A stretch of 48,045 bases of DNA from Rhodovibrionaceae bacterium (GTDB lineage: Bacteria; Pseudomonadota; Alphaproteobacteria; Kiloniellales; DSM-21159). The position numbers were made by a program, and so were the translations under genes. This document shows, piece by piece, positions 32,225-42,492 of the stretch (positions are counted from its first letter, which is position 1; every line of letters starts with the position of its first letter). The stretch is taken from contig JANQMX010000075.1 in NCBI GenBank assembly GCA_028279885.1, positions 1 to 48,045 of the forward strand. The letters run 5' to 3'. The notes beneath the pieces are model-generated. The model saw nothing but the letters and a program-made list of their open reading frames with translations, was not told the DNA's origin and did not search any database.

Positions 32225-34292
32225 GGAGGCCGGCGAGGAAGCGGGCCGACGCGCTTTCGATGTTCTGCACGCTCTCGCCCACGCTGCCGGCAACGCTGCC
32301 GACCTGGGTCGAGGCTTGATTGGACCGCTCCGCCGCGCCGCTCATCTCGCGGACCGTTGTCGCCGCGCGGTTGGTGCTGTCGGCGGCGCGGGCCACGTTC
32401 TCGGAGATCTCTCGCGTTGCCGCGCTCTGTTCTTCGACGGCGGCCGAGATCTCCGTGGCGATCTGCTCCATCTCTCCGATGGTCGCCACGACCCGGCGGA
32501 TGGCCTCGACGGTGCTCTGGGTCTCGCCGCGCACGCTGCCGATCTGCTGGCTGATCTCGTCGGTGGCCTTCGAGGTCTGGTTGGCCAGGGATTTGACCTC
32601 CGTCGCGACCACGGCGAAGCCCTTGCCGGCCTCGCCGGCACGGGCGGCTTCGATGGTGGCGTTGAGCGCCAGGAGGTTGGTTTGCTCGGCGATGTCGTTG
32701 ATCAGATCCACGACGTTGCCGATCCGCTCGACGGCTTCCGACAGGGTGGTCACCAGTTGATCGGTCTGCTGCGCCTCCTCGGCCGTGGCCTTGGCGGTGT
32801 CGGCCGCGCGCACGGCACGGCCGGCAATCTCGCGAATGGCGGTCGAGAGCTCTTCCGCGGCGGCGGCAACGGTCTGGACGTTGCCTGATGCGCTTTCCGA
32901 GTTTTCCGCCACCTGTTGCGACTGCTCCAGCGTCTCGGCGGCGGTGTCCGACAGCTTGCCGGCGGTCTGTGCCAGATCGCTCGACTGCTGCCGCATGTCC
33001 GTCACCGCGCCGCCGACGATCTGCTCGAACTCCTGGGCCAGCGCATCGCGCTGCGCCTGCTGCTCTTCTGCCTGGCGCCGTTCGCTTTCCGCCCGCTCGG
33101 CCTCCAGGTCGCGCACCCGCTTCAGGTTCTCCTTGAAGCTCTCCAGGGCCCGGTTGATCTCGCCGACTTCGTCCTTCCGCTCGGCACCCACGACCGCGAC
33201 GTCCAGCGCGCCGCTCTGCAGCTCTCCAATCGTGGCGACGGTCTGGCGCATCGGCACGCGGATCAGCCAGTGCGTCAGGCCCAAGAGCGCACCGATCAGC
33301 ACCAGCACCAGAACGATGCCGCCGATCGCCACGCCGTTACGCAGCGCCGTCGCTTGCGCCAGCAGCACGGCTTCCGGCACCGACACGGCGACCGCCCAGT
33401 TGCGGCCGAACAGGGGAATCTCGGTCGGCACGACCACGTGCAGCACGCCGGCCTCGTCGCGCAGCAGCTGCGTGCTGCCGTCTTGCAAGGCGGCTTGAAC
33501 CACGCCGGCCAGCTCCGGGGTCGTCGAGGCGACTTCCTTGCCGAGGCGCTCGCCATCTGCGGTCGCGGCCCAGAGGCCGCCATGGGAAATCAGCTGAACC
33601 TGCCCGACCTCATAGGGGCGAAGGGCACCGAACACTTCCGACAGGCCGATCAGGTCGATATCGATGCCGGCGACGCCGATGGTCTGGCCGTCGCGGGCGA
33701 TCGGCGCTGTCGCCGACAGCAGCAGCACCTCATTTCCCTCGATGTCGTAGACCACCGGGTTGGTCATGTAGGGCTGACCGCTTTGCAGCGGCGCCTGGTA
33801 GTAGGCCGAGGTCGCGTCGCCTTCGTCCATCGTCGTCAGGTGATGCCCGACCACGCCGGCCCCGAAGTTGTAGTAGTAGGGGGTGAAGCGGCCGTTTTCG
33901 GATTGCGTGGGGATGTCGCTGCTGCCGGTGAACTCCGCATCCCGACCGTCGAAGGCGTTGGGCTCGAAGCCCACCCAGGCGCCGGCCAGGCTCAGGTCCT
34001 GCTCCATCACCTGGCGCAAGATCGAAGTGATGCCGGCCCGGTCCGGGATGCCGGCGGCCATCAGGCCCTCGACGCTGCCTTCCAGCAGTTTTGCCGCCTG
34101 CATCGACTCGGCCAGGCTGACGCGCGCCATCTCCGCCTGGGCGCGCGCGGTTTCCTCCAGGCGCTTCACCGCCAGGTCCGAGACGACGCTGTTCACCGAT
34201 GAGGACAGAGTGATCACGCCGATGGCGAGCAAGAGCGCCACCAGGCCGGCGCTGGCAACCGCAAGGCGCATTCCGATCGAATGGAACTTCAT
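32214..34292 (-). CDS. Methyl-accepting chemotaxis protein with dCache-type sensor
   Basis: 692 residues. TM1 is at about 9-31 ([20 protein letters not shown]), then a 290-residue periplasmic region. Its aromatic pocket residues ([51 protein letters not shown]) are the pattern of double-Cache domains that bind amino acids, amines or organic acids. TM2 follows at about 320-345, then HAMP and a long signalling coiled coil. The hairpin tip is [20 protein letters not shown], which contacts CheA/CheW. No C-terminal CheR-tethering pentapeptide is seen. A polar E/Q/R stretch (about 400-425) links HAMP to the rod. Single gene; ligand unknown. Confidence 0.94.
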   Translation of the reverse strand: MKFHSIGMRLAVASAGLVALLLAIGVITLSSSVNSVVSDLAVKRLEETARAQAEMARVSLAESMQAAKLLEGSVEGLMAAGIPDRAGITSILRQVMEQDLSLAGAWVGFEPNAFDGRDAEFTGSSDIPTQSENGRFTPYYYNFGAGVVGHHLTTMDEGDATSAYYQAPLQSGQPYMTNPVVYDIEGNEVLLLSATAPIARDGQTIGVAGIDIDLIGLSEVFGALRPYEVGQVQLISHGGLWAATADGERLGKEVASTTPELAGVVQAALQDGSTQLLRDEAGVLHVVVPTEIPLFGRNWAVAVSVPEAVLLAQATALRNGVAIGGIVLVLVLIGALLGLTHWLIRVPMRQTVATIGELQSGALDVAVVGAERKDEVGEINRALESFKENLKRVRDLEAERAESERRQAEEQQAQRDALAQEFEQIVGGAVTDMRQQSSDLAQTAGKLSDTAAETLEQSQQVAENSESASGNVQTVAAAAEELSTAIREIAGRAVRAADTAKATAEEAQQTDQLVTTLSEAVERIGNVVDLINDIAEQTNLLALNATIEAARAGEAGKGFAVVATEVKSLANQTSKATDEISQQIGSVRGETQSTVEAIRRVVATIGEMEQIATEISAAVEEQSAATREISENVARAADSTNRAATTVREMSGAAERSNQASTQVGSVAGSVGESVQNIESASARFLAGLRAV

Positions 34293-34694
34293 TATGGGTG
34301 TTCTCCCTGCCGCCCGACCGATTGTCGGTGCGTCCAGGCGAGAGAAAAGTACGCAAAGCCTAACAACCTGTTGATTTCAAGGATGTTTAACCACGCGAGG
34401 CGAAGGTGCTTTTGCGCTTCTCAACCCAAGTTGGTGCTTTCGGCGGTCCGCCGGCGAAAGCGGTAAGGGCCTTGAAATCAACGAGACATCTGTCTTGAGC
34501 GGCTCTCCGGCGCTTCCAACGCAAGCCATGCGTAGTGAGATCTGGCGGGCCGGCTCATGGCTGCCATGCTGCAGCAAGGCGCTCTTGAGACATCTCAACG
34601 CTTGCACCCTGAGATCGTGGTTGAACGGCTCTGACAGGAAGGTGCCCCGGTGCGCGTCGGGTGGGCACGCCCACAAGCTCATAGGGGTCTTGCC
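34293..34694. other. 402-bp intergenic region with a 13-bp inverted repeat
   Basis: No gene is supported. GTTGATTTCAAGG (34370-34382) recurs as its exact complement CCTTGAAATCAAC at 34470-34482, enclosing 87 bp that themselves contain a hairpin (CTTTCG...CGAAAG, 34437-34460). The rest probably holds the divergent promoters of the chemoreceptor and the DMT exporter. Confidence 0.55.
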
Positions 34695-35657
34695 ATGCCG
34701 AACGCGGCGCAAGCGGCCATTCCACTCTCTTTTCCGCTCGCCGGCCACAATGGCGGAACGGGTGCACCGAGTGCTGGACCGAGCGCACGCAGCACGACGG
34801 TCATCGGCGGTGGGGCGGTTCTCGCCCGGTCGACGGCCGCCAGCTTCGCCGTCTTGGGTACCAGCCTGCCGCCCTTGCTGTTCATTGCCGGCGCTTTCGC
34901 GGCCGGTTTCCTGGCCTTTTGTGCCGCCAGGCTCGCCCGCGGGCAGTCGCTGCGCGAGATGCTGGCCGTGCCGCTCCCGGTGCTCTGCCTGATGGTGCTC
35001 GGCTTCCTGGGCCACAACGGGCTTTACGTGACGGCGCTGCGCTATGCTCCGGCGGCCGAGGTCAATCTGATCTCCTATCTCTGGCCGCTCTTGATGGTCG
35101 CCTTCCTGGGGCTCACCGGGGTCGCCCGGCCGACGCGGTGGCAGCTCCTCGGCTCTCTTTTGGGCTTTGCCGGCTTGGCCTGGTTCGTCTCGCCGCAGCT
35201 TCTCTCCCCGGGCGCCGCAGGCGATGGGCTTGTCGGCTACCTGCTGGCCTTGTGCGCCGCGACCTGCTTTGCGGTCTACAGCGCGCTGCGGGCCAAGCTC
35301 AGGGACGGGCCGCCGGATGCGGCCGGAACGGCCTGCGGGGTGGCGACGGTCATTGCGCTGGCGCTGCACCTCGCCTTTGGCGGTGACGCGACCGTGGAAT
35401 TCGAGCCCGCGGCGCTTCTGGCGATGCTGCTGATCGGGGTCGGCCCGATGGGCCTGGCCAACCTGATGTGGGACCACGGGGTGCGCTTCGGGGACGGCCG
35501 GGTGCTGTCCAGCCTGGCCTATCTCACGCCGGTGCTGTCGACCCTGCTGCTGGCGGCCTTGGGGCTCGCCGTCCTGACGCCGCACGTCCTGATCGGCGGC
35601 GGCCTCATCCTGGGCGGTATTGCGCTCTCAGCGTTGGCCGCACGCAGCTCTACTTAG
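34695..35657 (+). CDS. DMT-superfamily (EamA) exporter, YddG-like
   Basis: 320 residues from ATG 34695 (AGGGGTC upstream). About ten hydrophobic segments form two EamA repeats. EVNLISYLWPLLMVAFLGL resembles the NYLWP motif of the aromatic-amino-acid exporter YddG and its relatives, and SLAYLTPVLSTLLLAALGL is the matching second-repeat helix. The first 40 residues are polar and carry no clear first helix, so the true start could lie slightly later. The stop codon interlocks with that of the convergent XRE gene (TTAG). Predicted inner-membrane efflux of an amino acid or metabolite. Confidence 0.85.
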   Translation: MPNAAQAAIPLSFPLAGHNGGTGAPSAGPSARSTTVIGGGAVLARSTAASFAVLGTSLPPLLFIAGAFAAGFLAFCAARLARGQSLREMLAVPLPVLCLMVLGFLGHNGLYVTALRYAPAAEVNLISYLWPLLMVAFLGLTGVARPTRWQLLGSLLGFAGLAWFVSPQLLSPGAAGDGLVGYLLALCAATCFAVYSALRAKLRDGPPDAAGTACGVATVIALALHLAFGGDATVEFEPAALLAMLLIGVGPMGLANLMWDHGVRFGDGRVLSSLAYLTPVLSTLLLAALGLAVLTPHVLIGGGLILGGIALSALAARSST

Positions 35658-36073
35658 GCCGCTTCGCTGATGCCGCCGTTTTCCGCGGCTTCCACAGCCT
35701 CGTCGATCTTGGTTTCGAAGTCGGCGCTGCCGTCCATCCGGCTGATCGCGATCTTCAACCGATCGACCGCCTCGGCCAGCAGGGCTTGCTGGGCCACGAC
35801 TTGATCGAGCGCTGTCTTGACATGTGCGACCTCAAGCGGCAGGTCGGGCTCGAAGACGCCGTCGCCACGGCCGGTGATCAGCCACATGGGGGAGACGTTC
35901 AAGAGGCCAGCCAGCATGGTCAAGCGGTTGGCGCGCGGTTCGCTGCGGTCGTTTTCCCAATTGCTCAGGGTTGCGGTCTTGACGCCGAGCCGGCGCGCTG
36001 CCTGGGCCACGGTCAGTCCGGAGGCCTCACGCGCAGCCGAAATGCGGCCACCCATGGTGTCGAGATAATGCAC
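35654..36073 (-). CDS. XRE-family transcriptional regulator
   Basis: 139 residues. A Cro/C1-type helix-turn-helix fills residues 9-65 (GGRISAAREASGLTVAQAARRLGVKTATLSNWENDRSEP). LLNVSPMWLITGRG closes the domain. The C-terminal part (about 85-130) is a long helical, probably dimerising tail with no ligand or protease domain. It resembles small chromosomal regulators of alphaproteobacteria rather than phage repressors. An inverted repeat in its upstream region (36143-36180) is a candidate operator for self-control and perhaps for the divergent yej-type operon. Confidence 0.88.
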   Translation of the reverse strand: MHYLDTMGGRISAAREASGLTVAQAARRLGVKTATLSNWENDRSEPRANRLTMLAGLLNVSPMWLITGRGDGVFEPDLPLEVAHVKTALDQVVAQQALLAEAVDRLKIAISRMDGSADFETKIDEAVEAAENGGISEAA

Positions 36074-36445
36074 GATTACTCCTCAAGATTGCTTGGGGGT
36101 GGGGCTTGTGCTGTCCCAGGGGTATAGCAAGCAGGCCGAAATTGGACAAGTTGCCTTTTGCTGCAGCGCAATATTGTCCACAGTACGGAGAGATAACGAG
36201 CCTCGCGCGGGATCGTGAAGGCCTTCACCGTACCAGCGCGATTGATCGGCGCCGGACCCCCGCTTATTTTGCGGCAAGGCAGTGGTGTGTTGCTTCAAAG
36301 TTCCTATCGCGTCGGTGGCGTTTTGCGGTAAGGAACCTCAGAAACACCACACTGAAGCCACAGAGATGCTGGTGTCCTGGTCGAACCGAGGCGCGTTTCG
36401 CGGTCTCGGCAAAAAAGAAAACGGTTTTCGAACAGGGGTACCGGA
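36074..36445. promoter_or_regulatory. Divergent regulatory region, XRE gene / peptide ABC operon
   Basis: 372 bp without a gene. TGGACAA (36143-36149) and TTGTCCA (36174-36180) are perfect inverted half-sites with centres 31 bp apart (about three helical turns). They lie 70-107 bp upstream of the XRE start and are plausible regulator sites. Nearby TTGGACA could also be a -35 element reading rightwards. Nothing else is recognised. Confidence 0.45.
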
Positions 36446-38587
36446 GTGAATTCTTGTTTGGGAGGCTCCCGACGGTCCAGCCGGCGGGGTGCGAGTGCGA
36501 TCGACGGATTGAAGAGACGAAGCAGCGGGCATGGGTCTTGGGCCAAGAGTGGCCCGGCAGTCCTGCGCCGCCTCGCCCTCTGCCTCGCTGTCCTCGCCTA
36601 TCCCCTCGCGGCCTCGGGCCAGGAGCCGCAGCCGCTGGCCGTGCCGCTCGAGCCGGTGGCGAATGCCGGCACTCTACAGCCGATCTATCGCGCCCACGGC
36701 ATGGCCATGCATGGGGAGCCCAAGTACGGCCCGGACTTCCCCTACTTCGACTATGTCAATCCGAACGCGCCCAAGGGCGGCGAGATGCGCATCGGGGCCC
36801 AGGGCACCTTCGATTCCTTCAATCCCTATATCTCCCGCGGCACGCCGGTCAGCCCCGGCGGCGACACGCTGCTGGTGGCCAGCGCCGACGAGCCCTTCAC
36901 CAAGTACTGCCTGATCTGCGAGACGATGGAGTGGCCGGAGGATCGCTCCTGGGTGATCTTCCACATTCACCCCGAGGCGCGCTGGCACGACGGCATGCCG
37001 ATCACGCCGGAAGACGTGATCTTCTCCCTCGATATCCTGAAAGCCGAGGGGCAGCCGTTCTACCGCTTCTATTACGGCTCGGTGGAGAGTGCCGAGAAGA
37101 CCGGCCCGCGCTCCGTGCGCTTCAACTTCTCCGAAGAGAACAACCCCGAGCTGCCGCTCATCGCCGGACAGCTGCCCATCCTGCCCAAGCACTACTGGGA
37201 AGAGCGGGATTTTGCGAGAACCACCTTGGACCCGCCGTTGACCAGCGGCCCCTACCGCATCGTCGACTGGGAGCCGGGGCGCTATGTGGTGCGGGAGCGG
37301 GTCCCGGACTATTGGGGCAAGGACCTGCCGGTCAATCGCGGCCAGGACAACTTCGACCGCATTCGCAGCATCTTCTTCCGCGATGCCACGGTCATTCGCC
37401 AAGCGCTCAAGGCCGGCGAGCTGGATTACCGTAATGAGAACCAGGCCAAGGCCTGGGCGACCGACTACGACATTCCGGTGGTGCGCGACGGCTTCCTAAG
37501 GAGAGTCGAGTTTCCGCACCTCAGGCCCACCGGCATGCAGGCCTTCATCCTCAACGCCCGCCGGCCGATCTTTCAGGACAAGCGGGTGCGCGAGGCACTT
37601 GGTCTCGCCTTCGATTTCGAATGGACCAACCCGGCGCTCTTCTTCGGGCAGTACGACCGGAACTACAGCTTCTTCGGCAACTCGGAACTGGCCTCGCGCG
37701 ACCTGCCGGAAGGGCGTGAGCTCGAGATCCTAGAGACCTATCGCCATCGCCTCCCGGAAGAGATTTTCGAGCGCCCCTTCGTGGTGCCGGTGACCGACGG
37801 CACCGGCTGGCCGCGGGACAACCTGATGCAGGCGCTTGAGCTGTTGCGCGAGGCCGGCTGGGAGATCGACGAGGCAGGCGTGCTGCGCAATGTGGAGACG
37901 GGCCAGCCTTTCGTCTTCGAGATGCTGCTGGTCAGTCCGGACTTCGAGCGCATCGCGCTGCCTTTCGCGCGTAACCTCAATCGGCTCGGCATCGACATGA
38001 ACCTGCGGCTGGTCGACCGCTCGCAGTACATCAACCGGCTGCGCGAGAAGGACTTCGACATGTTCATGGGCGGCTGGGGCCAGTCGAGCTCGCCCGGGAA
38101 CGAGCAGCGCAGCTACTGGTCCAGCGCCGCCGCCGAGCAGCCGGGCTCGCGCAACTTCGCCGGGATTACCGATCCCGTCATCGACGAGTTGATCGAGCTG
38201 GTCATCCAGGCGCCGAGCCGGGAAGAGCTGGTCGACCGCACCCGCGCCCTCGACCGCGTGCTGCTCTGGGGCCACTACATCATTCCGGCCTGGCATCTGC
38301 GCACCGACCGTATCCTCTATTGGGACAAGTTCGCCTATCCCGAGATCGTGCCGGAGGATGGCACCTCCACCGCCTACTGGTGGTTCGATGCCCAGAAGGC
38401 GCAGCAACTCGCGCTTGCCGTGCCGGCCAAGCGCCGCGGCGACTTCGCCCAGAACGGGGAAGTCGGCTTCGACTGGCGCAAGCTCTTGGGCCTCAGCTTC
38501 CTCGTGCTGATCGGGACGGCGGCCTGGCTCTCCTATCGCATCGGCGCCAAGAAGCGTGACGAGCGGGTGGCGGTGATCGAGCCATGA
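36446..38587 (+). CDS. yejA: YejA-type peptide ABC transporter substrate-binding protein with C-terminal anchor
   Basis: 713 residues in the longest frame (GTG 36446; the start is uncertain because 40 polar residues precede the signal-like LRRLALCLAVLAYPLAASGQ). The body is an SBP_bac_5 oligopeptide-binding protein of the YejA group: HGMAMHGEPKYGPDFPYFDYVN, PKGGEMRIGAQGTFDSFNPY, HPEARWHDGMPITPEDVIFS, ALGLAFDFEWTNPALFFGQYDRN. YejA delivers peptides (microcin C in E. coli) to YejBEF. Unusually, about 50 extra residues follow the domain, with a hydrophobic helix at 680-699 (LLGLSFLVLIGTAAWLSYRI) and a charged end. That would tether the protein to the inner membrane. The stop overlaps the yejB start (ATGA). 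Confidence 0.9.
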   Translation: MNSCLGGSRRSSRRGASAIDGLKRRSSGHGSWAKSGPAVLRRLALCLAVLAYPLAASGQEPQPLAVPLEPVANAGTLQPIYRAHGMAMHGEPKYGPDFPYFDYVNPNAPKGGEMRIGAQGTFDSFNPYISRGTPVSPGGDTLLVASADEPFTKYCLICETMEWPEDRSWVIFHIHPEARWHDGMPITPEDVIFSLDILKAEGQPFYRFYYGSVESAEKTGPRSVRFNFSEENNPELPLIAGQLPILPKHYWEERDFARTTLDPPLTSGPYRIVDWEPGRYVVRERVPDYWGKDLPVNRGQDNFDRIRSIFFRDATVIRQALKAGELDYRNENQAKAWATDYDIPVVRDGFLRRVEFPHLRPTGMQAFILNARRPIFQDKRVREALGLAFDFEWTNPALFFGQYDRNYSFFGNSELASRDLPEGRELEILETYRHRLPEEIFERPFVVPVTDGTGWPRDNLMQALELLREAGWEIDEAGVLRNVETGQPFVFEMLLVSPDFERIALPFARNLNRLGIDMNLRLVDRSQYINRLREKDFDMFMGGWGQSSSPGNEQRSYWSSAAAEQPGSRNFAGITDPVIDELIELVIQAPSREELVDRTRALDRVLLWGHYIIPAWHLRTDRILYWDKFAYPEIVPEDGTSTAYWWFDAQKAQQLALAVPAKRRGDFAQNGEVGFDWRKLLGLSFLVLIGTAAWLSYRIGAKKRDERVAVIEP

Positions 38588-39684
38588 CCGCCTATATCGT
38601 CCGGCGCCTGCTGCTGCTCATCCCCACGCTGTTCGTCATCATGCTGGTGAACTTCGCCGTCCTGCAGTTCCTGCCGGGCGGGCCGGTCGAGCAGATCATC
38701 GCCCAGATCACCGGCGAGGGCAGCGATATCACCGAGCGGGTGACCCGCAGCGGCAGCAGCGAGATCAACGTGCAGACCCAGGCCGGCGAGGGGCCGCGCG
38801 GGAACTATCGCGGCGCCCAGGGCCTCGATCCGGAGTTCATCGCCGAGCTTGAGCAACAGTTCGGCCTCGACAAGCCCTGGTACGAGCGTTTCGGCGTCAT
38901 GATGGTCAATTACCTGACCTTCGACTTCGGCGACTCCTTCTTTCGCGATCAGCCGGTGGTCGATCTTGTGATCGACAAGATGCCGGTCTCCATCTCCATC
39001 GGCATCTGGTCCACGGTGCTGATCTACCTGATCGCCATCCCGCTCGGCGTCGCCAAGGCGGTGCAGGACGGCAGCCGCTTCGACATCTGGACCTCGGCCA
39101 TCGTGGTCATCGGCACCGCCATTCCCGGTTTCCTCTTTGCCGTCCTGCTGCTGGTGCTCTTTGCCGGCGGCGTCTATCTCGACTGGTTCCCGCTCTCCGG
39201 CCTGACCTCGGAAGGCTGGGACGACATGCCGGTGATCGAGCAGGTGCTCGACTATCTCTGGCATCTGGTGCTGCCCATCATTGCAGTCGCCATCGGCGGC
39301 TTCGCCGGCCTCACCATGCTGACCAAGAACTCCTTCCTCGATCAGATCAACATGCAGTACGTGCAGACGGCGCGCGCCAAGGGCCTGACCGAGCGCCGCG
39401 TGCTGTTCGGCCACGTCTTCCGCAACGCCATGCTGATCGTCATCTCCGGCTTTCCGGCGACGCTGATCGGCATGCTCTTCACCGGCTCGGTGCTGATCGA
39501 GGTGATCTTCTCGCTGGATGGTCTTGGTTTGCTCGGCTTCGAGGCGGTGTTCAACCGCGACTACCCCATCGTGCTCGGCACGCTCTACTTCTTCACCCTT
39601 TTCGGCCTGATCATGGGGATCATCACCGACCTCACCTACACCCTGATCGATCCGCGGATCGACTTCGAGACGCGGGAGACCTGA
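38584..39684 (+). CDS. yejB: Peptide ABC transporter permease YejB
   Basis: 366 residues. The first permease of the Yej system, starting MTAYIVRRLLLLIPTLFVIML as in all DppB/OppB-type proteins. A 60-residue periplasmic insert (about 35-95) is rich in Q, G and E, and is the feature that separates YejB from OppB. The EAA loop is YVQTARAKGLTERRVLFGHVFRNA. It pairs with YejE to form the inner-membrane channel and follows yejA with a four-base overlap. Confidence 0.94.
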   Translation: MTAYIVRRLLLLIPTLFVIMLVNFAVLQFLPGGPVEQIIAQITGEGSDITERVTRSGSSEINVQTQAGEGPRGNYRGAQGLDPEFIAELEQQFGLDKPWYERFGVMMVNYLTFDFGDSFFRDQPVVDLVIDKMPVSISIGIWSTVLIYLIAIPLGVAKAVQDGSRFDIWTSAIVVIGTAIPGFLFAVLLLVLFAGGVYLDWFPLSGLTSEGWDDMPVIEQVLDYLWHLVLPIIAVAIGGFAGLTMLTKNSFLDQINMQYVQTARAKGLTERRVLFGHVFRNAMLIVISGFPATLIGMLFTGSVLIEVIFSLDGLGLLGFEAVFNRDYPIVLGTLYFFTLFGLIMGIITDLTYTLIDPRIDFETRET

Positions 39685-39688
39685 GGCC

Positions 39689-40813
39689 ATGGCGACCCGC
39701 CTCTTCGGCATGGAGCTGTCCCCGCTCAACCAGCGCCGCCTGGCCAACTTCAAGGCCAACCGGCGGGGCTATTGGTCCTTCTGGATCTTCCTCGTCCTGT
39801 TCGTCCTCTCGCTCTTTGCCGAGGTGATCGCCAACGACAAGCCCTTCCTGGTTTGGTACGACGGCGGCCTCTACACCCCCATCCTGCAGCACTATCCGGA
39901 GACCACCTTCGGCGGCAGCCTGCCGACCGAGACGGACTACACCGACCCGGTGGTGCAGGAGATGATCGAGGCCAAGGGTTGGATGCTCTGGCCGCTGATT
40001 CGCTACAACCACCGCACGGTGGCCTGGAACCTGCCGGAGCCGGCGCCGACGCCGCCCAGTGCCGAGCATTGGCTGGGCACCGACGACCAGGCGCGCGACG
40101 TCACCGCGCGGCTGATCTACGGCTTCCGCATTTCCGTGCTGTTCGGCTTCATCCTGACCATCGTCTCGGCCGTGATCGGCGTTTCGGCCGGCGCCATCCA
40201 GGGCTTCTACGGCGGCTGGATCGATCTCATCGCCCAGCGCTTCATCGAGATCTGGTCCTCCATGCCGCAGCTCTACATCCTGATCATCGTCGCCTCGGTG
40301 ATCGAGCCGAACTTCTGGTGGCTGCTGATCGTTCTTCTTTTGTTTAGTTGGATCGGCTTCGTCGGCGTGGTGCGCGCGGAGTTCCTGCGCGCCCGCAACT
40401 TCGACTACGTGCGCGCCAGCCGGGCGCTGGGCGGCAGCGACAGCCGCATCATCTTCCGCCACGTGCTGCCCAACGCCATGGTGGCGACCCTGACTTTCAT
40501 GCCGTTCACCCTGGCCGGCTCGGTGACCGCGCTGACCTCGCTCGACTTCCTCGGCGTCGGCCTGCCCCCCGGCTCGGCCTCGCTGGGTGAGCTCTTGGCC
40601 CAAGGCAAGGCCAACCTGCAGGCGCCTTGGCTCGGCCTCACTGGCTTCTTCGTCATCGGCATCATGCTCTCGCTGCTGATCTTCATCGGCGAAGCGGTGC
40701 GCGACGCCTTCGATCCCAGAAAGCTCTTTGCCGCGCCGCCGCCGCCGGAGGAGACCGGGCCGGACGAGGCGGCCGCCAAGCCGGTTCGCGTCGCGCCGCA
40801 GGGGGCGGAGTAG
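39689..40813 (+). CDS. yejE: Peptide ABC transporter permease YejE
   Basis: 374 residues. The second permease. The YejE-specific N-terminus (LSPLNQRRLANFKANRRGYWSFWIF) is followed by a periplasmic loop (about 55-115) containing KPFLVWYDGGLYTPILQHYPET, a hallmark of this subfamily. The transport domain contains LGTDDQARDVTARLIYGFRIS and the EAA loop YVRASRALGGSDSRIIFRHVLPNA. It begins 4 bp after yejB and ends 3 bp before yejF. Confidence 0.95.
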   Translation: MATRLFGMELSPLNQRRLANFKANRRGYWSFWIFLVLFVLSLFAEVIANDKPFLVWYDGGLYTPILQHYPETTFGGSLPTETDYTDPVVQEMIEAKGWMLWPLIRYNHRTVAWNLPEPAPTPPSAEHWLGTDDQARDVTARLIYGFRISVLFGFILTIVSAVIGVSAGAIQGFYGGWIDLIAQRFIEIWSSMPQLYILIIVASVIEPNFWWLLIVLLLFSWIGFVGVVRAEFLRARNFDYVRASRALGGSDSRIIFRHVLPNAMVATLTFMPFTLAGSVTALTSLDFLGVGLPPGSASLGELLAQGKANLQAPWLGLTGFFVIGIMLSLLIFIGEAVRDAFDPRKLFAAPPPPEETGPDEAAAKPVRVAPQGAE

Positions 40814-40816
40814 GGC

Positions 40817-42451
40817 ATGGCCGGGCAAGAGCTGCTGCTCAGGGTCAGCAACCTGGGCGTCAACTTCCGCACGCCGCACGGCAAGCACGCGGCCGTCACC
40901 TCGATCTCCTTCGATCTTGACCGCGGCGAGACTCTTGCCTTGGTCGGCGAGTCCGGCTCCGGCAAGTCGGTGACGGCGCTGTCCCTCTTGCAGCTCCTGC
41001 CCTATCCGGCCGCGAGCCACCCGCCCGGCAGCTCCGTGGTCTTCAAGGGCCACGAGCTGATGGGCGCACCGGCAAGCAAGCTGCGCGAGGTGCGCGGGAA
41101 CGAGATCTCGATGATCTTCCAGGAACCCATGACCTCGCTCAATCCGCTGCATACGGTGGAGAAGCAGATCGGCGAGGTGCTTTGGCTGCACAAGGGGATG
41201 GGCCAGGAGGCGGCGCGCCGGCGGATCCTGGAGCTACTCGAGCTGGTGCAGATCAAGGACCCGGCCAAGCGTCTCAAGGCCTTTCCCCATGAGCTTTCGG
41301 GCGGCCAGCGACAGCGGGTGATGATCGCCATGGCGCTGGCCAACGAGCCCGATCTCCTGATCGCGGACGAGCCGACGACGGCGCTCGACGTCACCATCCA
41401 GGCGCAGATCCTCAAGCTGCTCGAAGAGCTGCAGGAGGAGCTTGGCATGGCCATGCTCTTCATCACCCACGACCTCAACGTGGTGCGCCGCTTTGCCGAC
41501 CGGGTGATTGTCATGACCGAGGGCACGCCGGTGGAAGAGGGCCTGACCAAGGCCGTGTTCGATGCGCCGCAGCACCCCTATACCCAGCGCCTGCTGGCGG
41601 CGGAGCCCAAGGGCCGGCCGCTGCAGGCCGCCCCCGATGCACCCGTCGTCATGCAGGGCCGGGACATCAAGGTGCATTTCCCGATCAAGGCCGGGGTGCT
41701 CAAGCGCACCGTGGACCACGTCAAGGCGGTCGACGGCATCGACGTTACCGTGCGGGAGGGCCATACCGTCGGCGTCGTCGGCGAGTCCGGCTCGGGCAAG
41801 ACCACGCTCGGCCTCGCCTTGCTCCGCCTGCTGTCGAGCCAGGGCGACATTCTCTTCGAAGGCCAGGACATTCAGGGCTGGAAGAGTGGCCAGCTCCGCC
41901 CCCTGCGCCGTGACATGCAGATCGTCTTCCAGGACCCCTTCGGCTCCTTGAGCCCGCGCATGTCGATCGGCCAGATCGTCGGCGAGGGCCTGGAGATCCA
42001 CGAGATCGGCTCGCCGGACGAGCGCGAGGCGCGGGTGGTGGCGGCGCTGCAGGAGGTCGGCCTCGACCCCGACACGCGCCACCGCTATCCCCACGAGTTC
42101 TCCGGTGGCCAGCGGCAGCGCATATCGGTCGCCCGCGCGATGGTGTTGGAGCCGCGATTCCTGGTGCTCGACGAGCCGACCTCGGCGCTCGACATGTCGG
42201 TGCAGGCTCAGATCGTCGACCTGCTGCGCGACCTGCAGGCGCGGCATCGCCTGGCCTACCTCTTCATCAGCCACGACCTCAGGGTGGTGCGCGCCCTGGC
42301 CGACGAAGTCATCGTCATGCGCGACGGCCACGTGGTCGAGCGCGGCGATGCCGATCAGATCTTCGACGCGCCGGAGCATCCCTACACCCAGGCCTTGATG
42401 AAAGCCTCCTTTGAGCTGGAAGCGGTCGACGGCGGCGTCGTGCGGGAGTAG
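40817..42451 (+). CDS. yejF: Peptide ABC transporter ATPase YejF (two ATPase domains)
   Basis: 544 residues with two complete nucleotide-binding domains. Domain 1 has Walker [11 protein letters not shown] and signature [15 protein letters not shown], domain 2 [10 protein letters not shown] and [15 protein letters not shown]; both have Walker B ([24 protein letters not shown]). Each ends in the oligopeptide-binding-ATPase tail ([26 protein letters not shown]). One such fused protein replaces the DppD/DppF pair and powers the YejBE channel. It is the last gene of the operon, before a terminator. Confidence 0.96.
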   Translation: MAGQELLLRVSNLGVNFRTPHGKHAAVTSISFDLDRGETLALVGESGSGKSVTALSLLQLLPYPAASHPPGSSVVFKGHELMGAPASKLREVRGNEISMIFQEPMTSLNPLHTVEKQIGEVLWLHKGMGQEAARRRILELLELVQIKDPAKRLKAFPHELSGGQRQRVMIAMALANEPDLLIADEPTTALDVTIQAQILKLLEELQEELGMAMLFITHDLNVVRRFADRVIVMTEGTPVEEGLTKAVFDAPQHPYTQRLLAAEPKGRPLQAAPDAPVVMQGRDIKVHFPIKAGVLKRTVDHVKAVDGIDVTVREGHTVGVVGESGSGKTTLGLALLRLLSSQGDILFEGQDIQGWKSGQLRPLRRDMQIVFQDPFGSLSPRMSIGQIVGEGLEIHEIGSPDEREARVVAALQEVGLDPDTRHRYPHEFSGGQRQRISVARAMVLEPRFLVLDEPTSALDMSVQAQIVDLLRDLQARHRLAYLFISHDLRVVRALADEVIVMRDGHVVERGDADQIFDAPEHPYTQALMKASFELEAVDGGVVRE

Positions 42452-42454
42452 TAA

Positions 42455-42485
42455 CGGGGGGTGATCCCTCCCCGCGCTCTTTTTA
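42455..42485 (+). terminator. Intrinsic terminator of the yej-type operon
   Basis: CGGGGG (42455-42460) pairs with CTCCCCG (42468-42474), forming a short G/C stem followed by CGCTCTTTTTAT. It starts four bases after the yejF stop and ends just before the MFS gene, whose transcription is therefore probably separate or read-through. Confidence 0.7.
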
Positions 42486-42492
42486 TCCAGGC

